A DNA stretch of 64,000 nt from Oscheius dolichura. Lineage: Eukaryota > Nematoda > Chromadorea > Rhabditida > Rhabditidae. The notes beneath the pieces were generated by a model that had not been told where the DNA came from, did no database searches, and saw nothing but the letters and a program-made list of their open reading frames with translations. The stretch spans positions 9,796,001-9,860,000 of the forward strand of contig OW051496.1 in assembly GCA_932521035.1 (NCBI GenBank). The letters run 5' to 3'. A program made the position numbers and the translations under genes. This document shows, piece after piece, positions 52,426 through 63,088 of this stretch (the first letter of the stretch is position 1; each line of letters begins with the position of its first letter).

Positions 52426-53875
52426 TTATTCGTACGACTCCAACAGCAGTCTCCTTTGTCTCGACTTCCAATCTTCCCCAGGAGCCACCGTTTTCTCATA
52501 ATCCAGGCTAACCGAATCATAATCCAACGAGACTTTACAGTAGGACTGTCGATTATTAAGCACAAACATTATGCCTAGGCTTCCATCTGGATCGGTTATT
52601 ACAGTAGGAGAGTAGTCTTGAAATATCTTTCGCGCTCTATCGGCTTTAGTCTTTCGTACACTACGAGTTCTACAATAAATATCGAGTCTCTGTAGATCTG
52701 AGTATGTTTCCGAGTTTAGCCACTTAAAAATAAAGTTTACAGCTTATTTAATTCTCGATTCTTACCTGTAATATCTTCGTAAGGACACCGAATAAGTCAT
52801 TAGCACGAAATTTCACTTCTCTTGGATTCATAAACAATGATAGCTCTTTAGTTAAGGCGAGGAGTTTTCCTATAACTGGGATCATCTCAGCTGTCTTTAT
52901 TTGCAGCCCGCTGATGTGTATTTCTTCCTGAAATTCTTTCTAAATTAGATAATTAAATAAAACTTATAAAATCTTTAAATTGAAAAAGAACTTCATATCG
53001 ATTGGACCCGTCATCGCATAATTCTAATATTCTTTTCGGCTTTAGCATTTTCATTAGTTCCACAAATTCTTCATGAGTTGCATCTTCGCCGCAATATTTC
53101 CCACCCCATGTAGTAGTTCCGAAGAAGGGAGTCGTTATGCCTTTAGAAGTAAGGCGGTGACTGTTGAATAGGGCACGGTATCGTTCAAACTGTGTGTGGA
53201 TATCTGAATGTTCCAAATTTTTGAAAGCAAGGGGGTGTTTGAACAAAGGAAAGGTATAGTTTCTCTTTCCAAAAATAGGGTTACCGTACATTTATCTCTT
53301 CGAGACCTTTTGACCAAACGGCGAAGAAAAATCGAGAGAAATCGGAAACCCCGATGACTTTTGATCAAAAGGTCCCGCGCAGAATGTTTTGCTACCCCTT
53401 ACGGTATCCCTATTTTTTGGAAAAGAACTATAACGAACCTGCTGGGATGGAAAATGACTTGAATCGAATTCCGTAGGGTAGATCTGTCGGTGCGAGCATC
53501 CATTTGGATGGGCCGAGTTTGAGACGACGGTTCTCATCCACACCCCAGGACTCTGCATACGGTGTCAGGTATGGGGCTCCCCATGGCTTGTAGCAGCAGA
53601 GTTGAAGAGTTCCGTCTTTCTTCTTCAGCCAAATCATGCAATAATTCCCATCCACGTAGACATTTATATATGGGCTTTTTTGTATTACTTGCATTAGGTA
53701 TTTACACGTTCGGTACAGACGTAAGTAACTACTTGAGTCAAACTAAAAATTCTTCTGTTAGCAAGGGAAAGGGGCGTTTTACCTTGGTGATAATTTTCTC
53801 CTGAAGATGTAGAGGAATATCAGTGATTGGAAAGCCTCGCTCATCGCCACATAAACGGGATTGGCAAAGACCCAT
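52426..53875 (-). CDS. F-box-like family protein 7, with an abnormal splice donor
   Basis: Minus exons 53783-53875, 53439-53742, an exon ending near 52980 (from 53213), 52766-52927 and 52426-52722. N-terminus MGLCQSRLCGDERGFPITD, then IPLHLQEKIITK; exon 2 has YLRLYRTCKYLMQVIQKSPY and an insert making it 81 nt longer than usual. Exon 3 has EFVELMKMLKPKRIL and SNRYEVLFQFKDF, but the next bases are ATAAGT where all relatives have GTAAGT or GTAGGT. Read through, the frame ends after ISFI. So the gene either uses a rare AT-AG intron or has lost splicing there. Exons 4 and 5 are open and typical. MITE A copy 21 is in intron 2. Confidence 0.6.
53255..53432 (-). repeat. MITE A copy 21, in intron 2 of F-box-like gene 7
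   Basis: Full-length, TATAGTTTCTCTTTCCAAAA to TTTTTTGGAAAAGAACTATA. Confidence 0.9.
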
Positions 53876-54296
53876 TTTATTGAAGTCTTGAAATGGCGAT
53901 GGAAGTGGGAAACATGTAGACTGTATGTGATTGACGAGTGTTTTGGTCTAGTTTCTGATGACAAATCGTGGCGGAGACAAGTCATCACTGCAGAATGCGC
54001 CTTCCTGTCGCGAACAGTGAATATTGTTAGACGCCCGGCATTGAAACGATCTACCCTGGGAAGTATAATCTGTAGTTGGGGAGATTGAATGGGAGAGAAG
54101 ACCAGGAACCGGACATGACAAAGAAAGCCATCTTTATTTCTATTTAAAAATGACTATATATTGGAAAAACAATAAGGGGCAAACCACAAAACGGACAGCA
54201 GATGTTATTTGGGATCATACATGGGCAAAACGCCCAATTTTGGAGATTTTTTTTTCGGATTACTCTCACAATCAGGCTCACAATCACGTTCGGCTT
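53876..54296. other. Short intergenic interval with a repeat E end
   Basis: ATACATGGGCAAAACGCCCA at 54219-54238 is the start of a repeat E copy that goes no further. No gene seen. Confidence 0.5.
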
Positions 54297-55404
54297 TTAG
54301 AGAACACTAGCAACCTTTTCGTATTCAATTTCTGCAAAAAACTGGCCGAATATGACTTTACAGTGCGATTGGCTGTTGCCAAGCAGGCAGTCAAATACTG
54401 TTTTCATCCCGCCGAAGCCCCGGATCAAGCGTGTCTCGGAATGGGTTGGATTGAAGGCTCTCAATGTTCTCAGGGATTCTTCGAGAGTCCGTTTTCCCGC
54501 TCTTCTGTGGGCCCCGTTATATTTCAACTTTAGCAATTGAGGGAACTGGTCAGAATCTAACAACTAAAAAAAGTATAACTTTAAGAAAATCTCTGTTTAT
54601 TAGCGGTACCTCTAGGATTGCTATGAGGATAGAATCGAAGTCGTCATCGTTCAATTTTCCATTTGAAATCCAATTCAACATCAAGCATTCCGTCACGGAT
54701 AGGAGCTTTTCTACCTCCGATACGGTATTAGATACATTCGTTTCGGGGCCCGCAAACATGTCGATGTTTATTTCTTTCTAAATTTAAGAACAAAAAAACT
54801 ATTGCCAAAATTAGGAACTTACAAGAGTTTCTAACTGGAAGAGAGCTGCATATTGATTAATTTTATAATTATTCAATTTGACATGGGTAACTTTCAGAGT
54901 TTTCATCAATAATACGTAATCCTCTGTGGTTAGGAAGGTGCTGTTTGTCTTCACGTTGTTGGAAGTTATGCGGTGTGTCTTTAGGACATCACAAAGAGCT
55001 TCTAACCGCTCTCCGATTGCTAAAATACTGTATAAAACCGTATTTTCGGTCAACTTACCATCATAACGTATATTCAGCGTTTCAAATCGCACTCCATAAG
55101 GAATTGGATAGGATGGCTCCAAGCGTCGTTGAATATAGAACAGAATAGACCCGTCCGATTCCTCTCTCCATTGCGTACCATACTCCCCGTCGATAAAGAC
55201 CTTTATATTCGAACTATTTTGAACCAGCTCCATTATGTTCCGGCATGTTTGTTGCATGCGAAAATAAGATTTCCATTCTAGCTGAAAATTTGTTTTTACA
55301 AGAAAATTTGTTTAAATGAAAAAAATAGGGAAAAAATGAACCTTTGTAATGATCTTTCCCTGGAGGAGTTCAGGAATATCAATCAAAGACGACCAGGCGT
55401 TCAT
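54297..55404 (-). CDS. F-box-like family protein 8
   Basis: Minus exons 55342-55404, 55059-55281, 54823-55019, 54610-54777 and 54297-54563 encode 305 aa, unbroken, and free of transposable elements. N-terminus MNAWSSLIDIPELLQGKIIT, then YFRMQQTCRNIMELVQNSSN. Exon 2 has YPIPYGVRFETLNI; exon 3 has LTTEDYVLLMKTLKVTHVKL and AALFQLETL. Exon 5 starts LLDSDQFPQLLKLKYNG and ends FGQFFAEIEYEKVASVL. It is the most compact complete example of the family and a good reference for its exon layout. Confidence 0.75.
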
Positions 55405-55973
55405 TTTGCTCGATTTAAATACTAAAAAAGTAAATTTTAAAACAAAAACTGTTTGAATAGATAGACTACTGAAAGGCTGTGAAGCTGAAACTTAAAGACA
55501 AACAGAAATAAATAACAAACGCAGTAAGGCTGCCCTATTGCGTTTGGGTTGGCCCTTCCACGTAGCCGGGAGAGGATGAATATTCTCTTGAAATAGAGAC
55601 GAATTTATTGCTTTTAGCTCAATACAATTTACTGCAACTGGTAGAAGTGTTATAAATGCGTGAACACTTTAAAAAAAAGTAGAGAATGAATTGTCACTAT
55701 GCTTTTTAGTACCGCTATGCTTTAATTCATGGGGTTCCTGCGGTTATTATATCCATAAAAATTGAATTTCAGCAGAACCAATCTGCTCCGAGAACTTAAA
55801 GGGACAGTATGACCGCTTTTTGAAGTTGGCTTCATCTTGTTCAGAATTTTTTTCTGATCAAAGTTATCTATTTTAAAAATTATAAAAATGTCAAATTCGC
55901 GAGAAAAATGCATATAAAGTTTTAAATTTGTATTGCGAATTTCATCCGACGCGCCTTCAAGCAACGCCGGTTG

Positions 55974-56167
55974 CCTGGAATAAAACCGCGCGCTGTTTAC
56001 GCGCCCATTTGACTGCATTTTCTCCCGATTACGGTGTTTTCATGAAAAACAAAATAGTCAAAATTTGTTCTGAAAGTCATATTTACGGCCCGGGAAACTG
56101 TAAAACTAAATTTTAATAGCCAAATGAACTGGCGGAGCGCGTAAACAGCGCGCGGTTTTATTCCAGG
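55974..56167. repeat. Element with a perfect 30-bp inverted repeat
   Basis: Left 55974-56003 begins CCTGGAATAAAACCGCGCGC and is the exact reverse complement of 56138-56167, which ends GGTTTTATTCCAGG. Weaker pairing extends outward (CGCCGGTTG with CAAGCGGCG). No open frame inside. Confidence 0.75.
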
Positions 56168-56524
56168 CAAGCGGCGCTCTTCCCCCGAAAATGCGATGTA
56201 CTGGCTTTTTTTTGGATTTCCGACCAAGCGACGACGGTTAATTTTCTAGTTAAAACCGTGCTATAAGGCGATTTTACAGGCGGATACCTGGTTTAATCGT
56301 ATGCATAGTTACCCAGCTGGGGCTTTTTTTTGGTATATATACCGGCAAAAAGTCTAGGATAACCATCATCATCACCTTCCGAGAAGGCCTACCAACTCCA
56401 AGCCGATCGGTCTGTTCTTTTCTCTTTCTCGTTCGCGTCTCTTTCAACCCCTTTTGGGTGCGCGCATCACGCGCTCTTTCTCCAATGGAGTGCGCGTACG
56501 CCTCCCAATTTTTTGGGAGTGAAT

Positions 56525-56589
56525 ACGTGTTCTCCGTCCAATTTTTTGGATGAATACGCGTATCCAAAAAAATTGGACGGAGAACACGT
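56525..56589. repeat. Near-perfect hairpin
   Basis: ACGTGTTCTCCGTCCAATTT and its complement form a 27-bp stem with a one-base bulge around a loop of about 10 nt. It lies some 70 bp upstream of the zinc-finger gene start. Confidence 0.8.
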
Positions 56590-56659
56590 TGCTTCCCACC
56601 GAACCCTTTTTTCTTTTTTTGTTTTGCTCTTAATTTATTGGAAAGTATTATCGTTTTAG

Positions 56660-57175
56660 ATGTTCAAGTGTCCCATCAATGGCTGCCAAGTGAGCGGATT
56701 GAGCCAAGACTCTCTACGGGATCATCTGGGAGTAACACATCTGTCACTCAATTTTTGGGTGTGCAGAAAGTGTACCCAAAAATTCTGCTCTGCGAAGAAT
56801 GCCCAGGAGCATGCGGCTGGCTGCCGCAGAGGAAAAACTGCAGTAAGTTAAATTTACATTTTCTCTCCGTTGTTTGATGGAGGCCATTCTTTTACATGGC
56901 TATGCTAATTATATTTTAGCAGAAAATCATTTCGACGAATTTATGTTCCTTGGATTCGAACCGTGTCCTCGAACTGAGCCGCCAAGAGGAAATCGCTCTT
57001 CTGAATCTTGTTGACAACGGTTCGTCTCTTTCATTAACTCTGTAACTACATGTTTTTAGTCATCGGGGAAGCGAATATTTCACAAGCTCAGTGGGAGTTT
57101 GAACTAACAAATTCCAACCGGTTCTTCACCATTCCTTCAACCCCGTCGAAGGCCTCCGGTGAACTCCCTCCGTAG
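56660..57175 (+). CDS. Small zinc-finger protein (C2H2 and C2HC)
   Basis: Exons 56660-56842, 56920-57019 and 57060-57175 give 132 aa. Finger 1: CPINGCQVSGLSQDSLRDH then LGVTH, C-x4-C-x12-H-x4-H. Finger 2: CRKCTQKFCSAKNAQEHAAG then C, C-x2-C-x12-H-x3-C. The rest is helical (RVLELSRQEEIALLNLVDN) and ends with a Pro/Ser-rich tail. It is probably a nucleic-acid-binding protein; no specific family is recognised. The ATG is directly preceded by TCGTTTTAG, a probable trans-splice acceptor. The stop is only 24 nt before the ATG of the next gene, with no poly(A) signal between, so the two may share one transcript. Confidence 0.7.
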
Positions 57176-57199
57176 CTGAAAAAAGAAGCAGCCGACACC

Positions 57200-57476
57200 A
57201 TGACCAAGAAGGAAAAGAAAGAAGGTTAGTTATTTTCTTACCTACACAATTATGACATTTTGCCTTTGCTTGATTTTTTTTCGATTGGTACTTTTGAAAT
57301 TTTTTTCAAAAGCTGAAAAATAATAATTGAATAACTCGCGTTTCATTAGATAACAAGCATTTTCAGCGACCGGAAATACCAACTTCATCCGTAAGCCAAC
57401 GACTAAGATGCAGCCTGTGGACGAGGAGGACGAGGATAAGGACAAGAAAATTGACAAGAAGAAGAGCAAGAAGTAG
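57200..57476 (+). CDS. Tiny Lys/Glu-rich protein (44 aa) in a probable operon with the zinc-finger gene
   Basis: Exons 57200-57224 and 57367-57476: MTKKEKKE, then ATGNTNFIRKPTTKMQPVD, then EEDEDKDKKIDKKKSKK and stop. Good GT-AG intron. It has no recognised domain and is highly charged like a nuclear or ribosome-associated small protein. GAAGCAG just before CCGACACCATG could serve as a trans-splice acceptor, fitting an SL-resolved downstream operon gene. Alternatively it is a 3' reading frame of the zinc-finger transcript. Confidence 0.5.
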
Positions 57477-58950
57477 AGTCCCTCATTGTCCGCGCCGCGC
57501 ATTAACCCCACGTTCTATAAAGTTTCCGATTTTGATATAAGCCTTATTATTCTCATGCCTATTTAGTTTGTGCGCAGCAATCTTAGAGAAGAAATAACAG
57601 ACCTGAAGAGCGGGTTTAATTAGTCTGCTATTCCTCTATGAGATATTTCCTTCAAATTTGATTCCAGTAGATATATATTCTCAAAATTCCATCATAAAAA
57701 AGCATAGTAGTCGGTGCTGCAGACTTCTTCGTCCACGTCGTCGGCCAGTCCCTGAAAAAAGAATACTCACTAAAGGAAGAAATGAATCCGGGAACAACAC
57801 CGAGAAGGAAACTGGCCGAGAAGCCAAAGGCAGGAGGCGGAGACGCGCACCACGGAAGAACAAAAGAGAACAGCCATCCGGGAAGAAGAGAAAGAAGGTA
57901 CTACCAAGAGAGTCGACGTGGTTCCCATAGGAAGAGGCGAACAACATCTGCATGGAATGAGGATGACTGGATGCTATGGAAGTCAAATTAAGCCATGGAT
58001 GGGTATTTCTTTTAGATTTGTACCCTATTGTTTGTGTCTTTTTTTATTGCTGTTATTAGGTCGCGTCAGAAGTCCTGTTCGTGGGCTCATAACTTTCTTA
58101 TTTCTGCAGAAAATTCGTTCGGTCAACGTGCGCTGGATAGAGAATCGTCTGAAGAAAATTCACGATACAAATCCAGCTTTCCAGTCCGGACCCAAAATTT
58201 TCGTTTCAAACTTTGTCAAAAATCGTTTTTTCGGGATATCCCGTTTATTTCGCATTTTTATGGGTAACTTTGTTCTTAGCAAAAGTCGAGCTTAACGAGA
58301 TACGTCTACTACACTTGGGATTTTTGAAATTGGTCGAAAGGTAAAGGAGCTAGACCGCTTCAAAAACGACATAGTTAAGGAAAATGGGTTTTGGGTAATT
58401 TGTTCTAGAAAAGTGGGAATATCGGAAAACTGACTTTGTACTCGTGATTATAATTTTTTCTGACATTTTGACTACCCACGTGCCTATGTAGCCCGCGATC
58501 CTGAAAAGTTACGGATATTCAGCTCTTCTTCTCGGCCCGCAGACTTCGATTTTCCCCAAATACAAGCGCTTTCTTCCCCCTTTTTTAGCCTTTTAGCATT
58601 TCTCACACCCAGGCAAGTGCTCCGGGACAGTTATTTGGCATTCAAAAAAATTCGAGTTTTTGCTCGTCCTGAAGGTCATTTGGCCTAGGGAAAAGAGGCG
58701 AAATCCGTAACTTTTGACGATCTATCGAATGGTGTGGATCCTGTCGCTTGAAGCCACCATAAAGTTAAAAGGTTCCCTTGGGAGATCTGTCGGTGTTATT
58801 GGTCTGTCGATACTAAAGCGATCGCACAAGAGTGATGAAATATGGCCCCGTTGAGCTGGACCAGACATGCACCCGATCTACTATGGGCCTGGCCCAGCTA
58901 GTAAATTCAAGCTAAAGAAATCTCAATAGCTGAAATGAAGAAGAGATAAC
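57477..58950. other. Interval with a possible minus-strand exon, otherwise unassigned
   Basis: Includes the exon at 57692-57751. On the plus strand an Arg/Lys-rich frame (57658-57930) and a segment after TTTCTGCAG at about 58110 (KIRSVNVRWIENRLKKIHDT) look protein-like, but I could not link them. Confidence 0.3.
57692..57751 (-). CDS. Possible terminal exon of an unknown minus-strand gene
   Basis: After a TTTTTTCAG acceptor the frame reads GLADDVDEEVCSTDYYAFL and stops. The acidic, low-complexity-free composition and acceptor are convincing for a C-terminal exon. The upstream exon was not identified. Confidence 0.35.
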   Translation of the reverse strand, partial: GLADDVDEEVCSTDYYAFL

Positions 58951-59010
58951 CTTTGTGATGATCTGTTCTAAAAGAATAGGAGGAAGTCCAGAGAGAGGGA
59001 ATGAGACCAT
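58951..59010 (-). pseudogene. F-box-like family orphan exon 1
   Basis: ATG 59010 opens MVSFPLSGLPPILLEQIITK with a GTTATC donor after exactly 60 nt, as in the plus-strand members. After the short intron the frame (LLRFL) stops; exons 2-5 are missing. An isolated F-box exon. Confidence 0.6.
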
Positions 59011-59178
59011 GTACAGCTGTGAAAGATTACTGAGCCACCCAATCGAAATGTTCAACGCGCCTTTTTGAAGAAGCAAAGCGAAACGCGTCCCTCCATTTGG
59101 TAATCAATTACTGTAAGCTGTAGTTCTTGAGATAGATTATGAACAAAGGAAAGTTTTATTCACATTTTTACAGAGAGA

Positions 59179-59485
59179 TTAATCAACCAGAACTTCAATT
59201 GGCCGCCAGAAGTAGACATTCCTCTTGTCCACTTCGGTGTCCATCATTGGCAGATGATGATAGAGTCCATACATTCGTTTTCCCTGAAATTGGAAAATAT
59301 CTCTTGAACTTCTTATTTTCTGACTCACAGACACACGCAAAAAAAGGAAATTTGACACCATGAAAAAGGAGAAAAGAACTTACGGGGCTGGCCATTGGGA
59401 GATTATTCCAAATTCCATGAATAGGTGAACAGGAGGCGAAGGTAATCAACAGGCAGAGGAGTAGCACTGTAATTAGGGAGGGCAT
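59179..59485 (-). CDS. Short secreted peptide precursor (neuropeptide-like)
   Basis: Exons 59384-59485 and 59179-59283, 68 aa. Signal peptide MPSLITVLLLCLLITFASCS; then PIHGIWNNLPMASP, GKR, MYGLYHHLPMMDTEVD, KR, NVYFWRPIEVLVD. GKR is a classic amidation plus dibasic cleavage signal, and KR a second cleavage site, so processing would give up to three peptides, the first C-terminally amidated. Size and organisation fit a neuropeptide-like (nlp-type) precursor; no specific family is recognised. The two middle peptides share a HLPM / NLPM motif, which supports repeated bioactive units. Confidence 0.6.
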
Positions 59486-59703
59486 TATTCGTATCCGACT
59501 CTGTTTTTCTCTTTATTGTGTCTGGGGAGAAAGGTTAATGGTCATACTTTTATCTTCAAAACAATTATTTCATTCGCGTGGAAAGCCGCCGGGTGTACTC
59601 TGTTTGGACTGTAAGGGCAATAAGGACGCTCTCTTTTAAAGCCATAGGCTAAAGTAAAAGGCAGAAAAGCTAATAATGCTTTTTATTGGAGTAAAGGATA
59701 GCT

Positions 59704-60088
59704 TTATATGAAATTTAGAACCAAGTAAACCGTCTGGGATACTGTATAACGAAAGTTTTGGTGACCTAGAACTTTGGGTACGAAGCTCATTTGCACGGTC
59801 TCCTTGTTTTGCCAACTTCTTTCCAGGGCCAGAACAATTTTCGAAATCTTCAAGCCTTTGATGAAACCTTGGAAGGAAATCAGAGATTCCGATGGATCGA
59901 AAGTTTTGACCCAAGCTCGGACCCGAAAAGCTTTAAATTCGGCATTCTCGTGGCTCGGCTTCAAGACGGGTCAAATTTCCGTTTCCCACAATCTTTGATT
60001 TTGTTTCAAAAGAGCAGATGACAGTCCATAGAAAGGTGACCCGAATAGATTCCGTCCGTTCCAGGACCTCCTTGGCGTTATTAGGGTT
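59704..60088 (-). pseudogene. Coding-like minus-strand segment with a frame break
   Basis: After a TTTTTCAG acceptor the frame reads NPNNAKEVLERTESIRVTFL, then FETKSKIVGNGNLTRL. From there the protein-like frame shifts by one to SHENAEFKAFRVRAWVKTFD and ISFQGFIKGLKISKIVLALE, ending LNFI and stop. Two coherent halves in different frames suggest a pseudogene or a missed intron. The plus strand is also open here, so strand assignment is tentative. Family not recognised. Confidence 0.3.
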
Positions 60089-61831
60089 CTGAAAAACAGG
60101 GTCAAGGTTTCAGAACTGCTCGCAAGCATTGTGATTTAGGGGAGTCTTACGGAATACTGTAAGTGTTTCCCTTAAAATCCAAGTCGTTGGGTAAAGCTCA
60201 AAAAGTATCAAATTTCCCACCACCCCCAAACTTTGTCCTTTCTCCGCGTTTCATTGTTCCAAATCCACAAGCAAAAAAAGTGGATGAAAGATTCAAGCGC
60301 GGAGAAATTCTGACCGCCGTCAACAGCTTTGTTCCTCTCTCCGGAGAGCATACTATGGTCATCTGGCAAAGCCCTCATAATATTGGAAAGCAGATGGCTC
60401 TCTTAATCTTCTAGAAAAAGCGACACTTCGTACACTCGGGAAAAGTCGTACACTCTGTTAGTTATCTGATCCGCTTATGGAAATTTGAAGACTACACTGG
60501 AGATCGGAGTTTGTTCTCTTGACCAGACGGGCTTTTCTCGTCTTTTCTAGGCGCATAAACAGGTAAAAATTTCCAGTTTAATATGGGGGAAATTCGTACA
60601 GGATATCCGAGGGCTGTTTCCCTTCATATGGATACATCTCACGAGGAAGAGGAAACGTGACGAAATAACGTGTGTGTGTGAAATTAAGGAGATCCAATAT
60701 GGGTGGGAAAAGAGAACGTGACGGGGTAAATAAAAACATTGTGTGGTGGGAAATTTGAAAAAAAAGGCAAAATACTGTACAAAACGGGACTCTGGCTCCG
60801 CAATCTCGTCTTACAACCATTTCCTGCCAAACTGAGTTTGAATTTCGCGGTTAAATAGAATAAATGGAAGCTAAACGGTCTCTAGAAGAAGAAAATGAAG
60901 ACGAGACTTTTCTACAGTAATCTAAGGATCTCACAAGACCTCTATGAAGAAAAACCCCCAAAATCTGAACCAGGACCCGATTCGTTGACCCTTGCTGAAT
61001 CCTCCCAAACCCCCATATTTTCGAACCAAAGGGCTAAATTTTTAAACGAAGTTAAAAACTTAGACGAACCTCTTATGAAGAAAAGTATTTAACTCACCGA
61101 TAAAAGATGCACGCATACCGGGCCGAGACCAACTGAGAGAATGCATAAGGAAGCGAACCGAGAGAGGTGAGCAGCGACCCCGCCTCTGAAACCCCGCCTT
61201 GAGGTGGGAGGACCCTCGTGTGTACGAGATATGCACCCGCCTTTAAAATTGGATTAAAACGGCGGGAAAATAAACAAATGAGGAAGTGGCGGAGGAGCTA
61301 TTTTGGGGAGGAGGGTAGAATACAGGCAACTAACGTTCCCTAAAAAGGCTATACTTACATTTAGCTGCCATGTTTTCCATCTCTAATGCGACAGGCCTTT
61401 ATCCCCTTTAAATTGGGATCCACTCTCCATTACACCGCTACCCATTCAAAAGTGAGGTACTGGACGGGGCATCTCGGTCCTCCGGGTTCTTTTTGTAGAG
61501 TATACCGTACTAGATCCTTCTTAGAATTTTAGCCCTCCTAAAGATTTTAAAAAGCGTTCCAGAAGGTCCAACATTTTTTGCTCCCTTCTCCTTCTCCCCT
61601 GGCCAGTTGTAATCTAATGGAATGGAGAATCAGATAGAGACCCATGGGTGCAATTTGATATGCTGCTCTGATCTATTTTTCTTCTCATCAGAATAAAGAC
61701 CAAAAAAGACCAAAAGTGGAGCTAATCCTTTTCTGGCGAAAGGACAAAGGTTTGAGGATATCCAGTTGTAAGTTCACACATCTTTGTTCGCGAAATAAGG
61801 GACGGAATCCGGTAGAAGACACCCTTTCGGG

Positions 61832-62003
61832 TATAGTCTTTTTCTTAAAAAAAACAGGGTTACTGTACATTTGTCTCGTCGGGGCCTTTTGGCCAAACGG
61901 CGAAGAAAAATCGACTGGAAATCGAAAAACCCCGATCACTTTTGGTCAAATCCACGCGGAATGCGACCCGTTATGGTAACCCTATTTTTTGGAAGGAACT
62001 ATA
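61832..62003 (-). repeat. MITE A copy 22
   Basis: TATAGTCTTTTTCTTAAAAA to CCCTATTTTTTGGAAGGAAC. Confidence 0.85.
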
Positions 62004-63088
62004 AAATCAGTAGTCAGGCCTATAGGCTACAGTAATCCCACAAAATATTTCCATAAAATTAAGAAATAGAGTGTCAAGTTCAAATGTGCATATCCTTGTT
62101 TTGGTCATCCTGTTGAAATTTTCCATGCCCCATACTTACATATTTTTCCCGCTCTTTGATCTGTTATTTATTTATGTTCACAATAAATTTAAATTTAGCG
62201 TTTCTTCCACTTTAATTAGAAGGTGTTGCGGACAAAAAACAGACATGACATGTATCCCCCCATTCCGTCTTCTCCACTCGACTGCTTCCTCTGAAAACAC
62301 TTCAGTTTTCCTTGTGCCGTACGAGGAAGCAACTACTAACTGATCTCTACTTCTAGCCCTCAGAACATAGCCAATATTACCTGTCCTCAGTCGTCATCCG
62401 ACTCGAAATAAGCGGCAAAAAAGAGTTATAATAACCGGATGCTTTCTCTACCTTTATCCCATTGAAAAATAGCCAATTGGAGGGTCTCAAAACGACACAG
62501 GATATGACGAACAATGACCGATGAAGAGGGCAGAAAGTTCGAAAATCAAAGGAGTTGCAGGAGGAGTCAAAGGATGACGAGAGTAAAGAATGGGGCCAGG
62601 AGTCGGGCATTTTGGAAGCTTGACCAGTGGTGGATCCTAGTTTTGGGGATTTCATGGTCCGGGGTTGAATTCTGCGGTGTGTCCATAAAGAATCTCCATT
62701 ATTTTGATTCGTAGAGAACTTTAAATTTCGAAGACGAATTTCGAAATCTCGAACTCGGTTCGTAGTTCTTTTTCATGCTATTCTTGATCTAGAATTGGCT
62801 ACAGTTCACTAGAATGCTTGGATCAGCAGATAATCTACAGCTTTCAAGTCACGAGACAGCGAAAGACAGAAGACGGCTAATCTGACAATTAGCCGTCATT
62901 ATCCTTGGCTTTTCTCTTCCGGATTTGTTTCCCACGCTTGGTTACTGACACTCTGGGGGCTTTTAAAGAACAAGTCACCAAATGGAGAGCTTGGAAGACC
63001 AAATTCAAATTCTTCTCATCAGAAATAGGGATCCATAGTAACAGACACCAGAAATCTAGGTCCAACTCCCATTTGTGCGTGTAACCGG

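Larger units (their letters stand above)
55405..56659. other. Interval with inverted-repeat elements
   Basis: No gene recognised. Contains the single TTAA-type end near 55796, the 55974-56167 element and the 56525-56589 hairpin. Confidence 0.4.
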
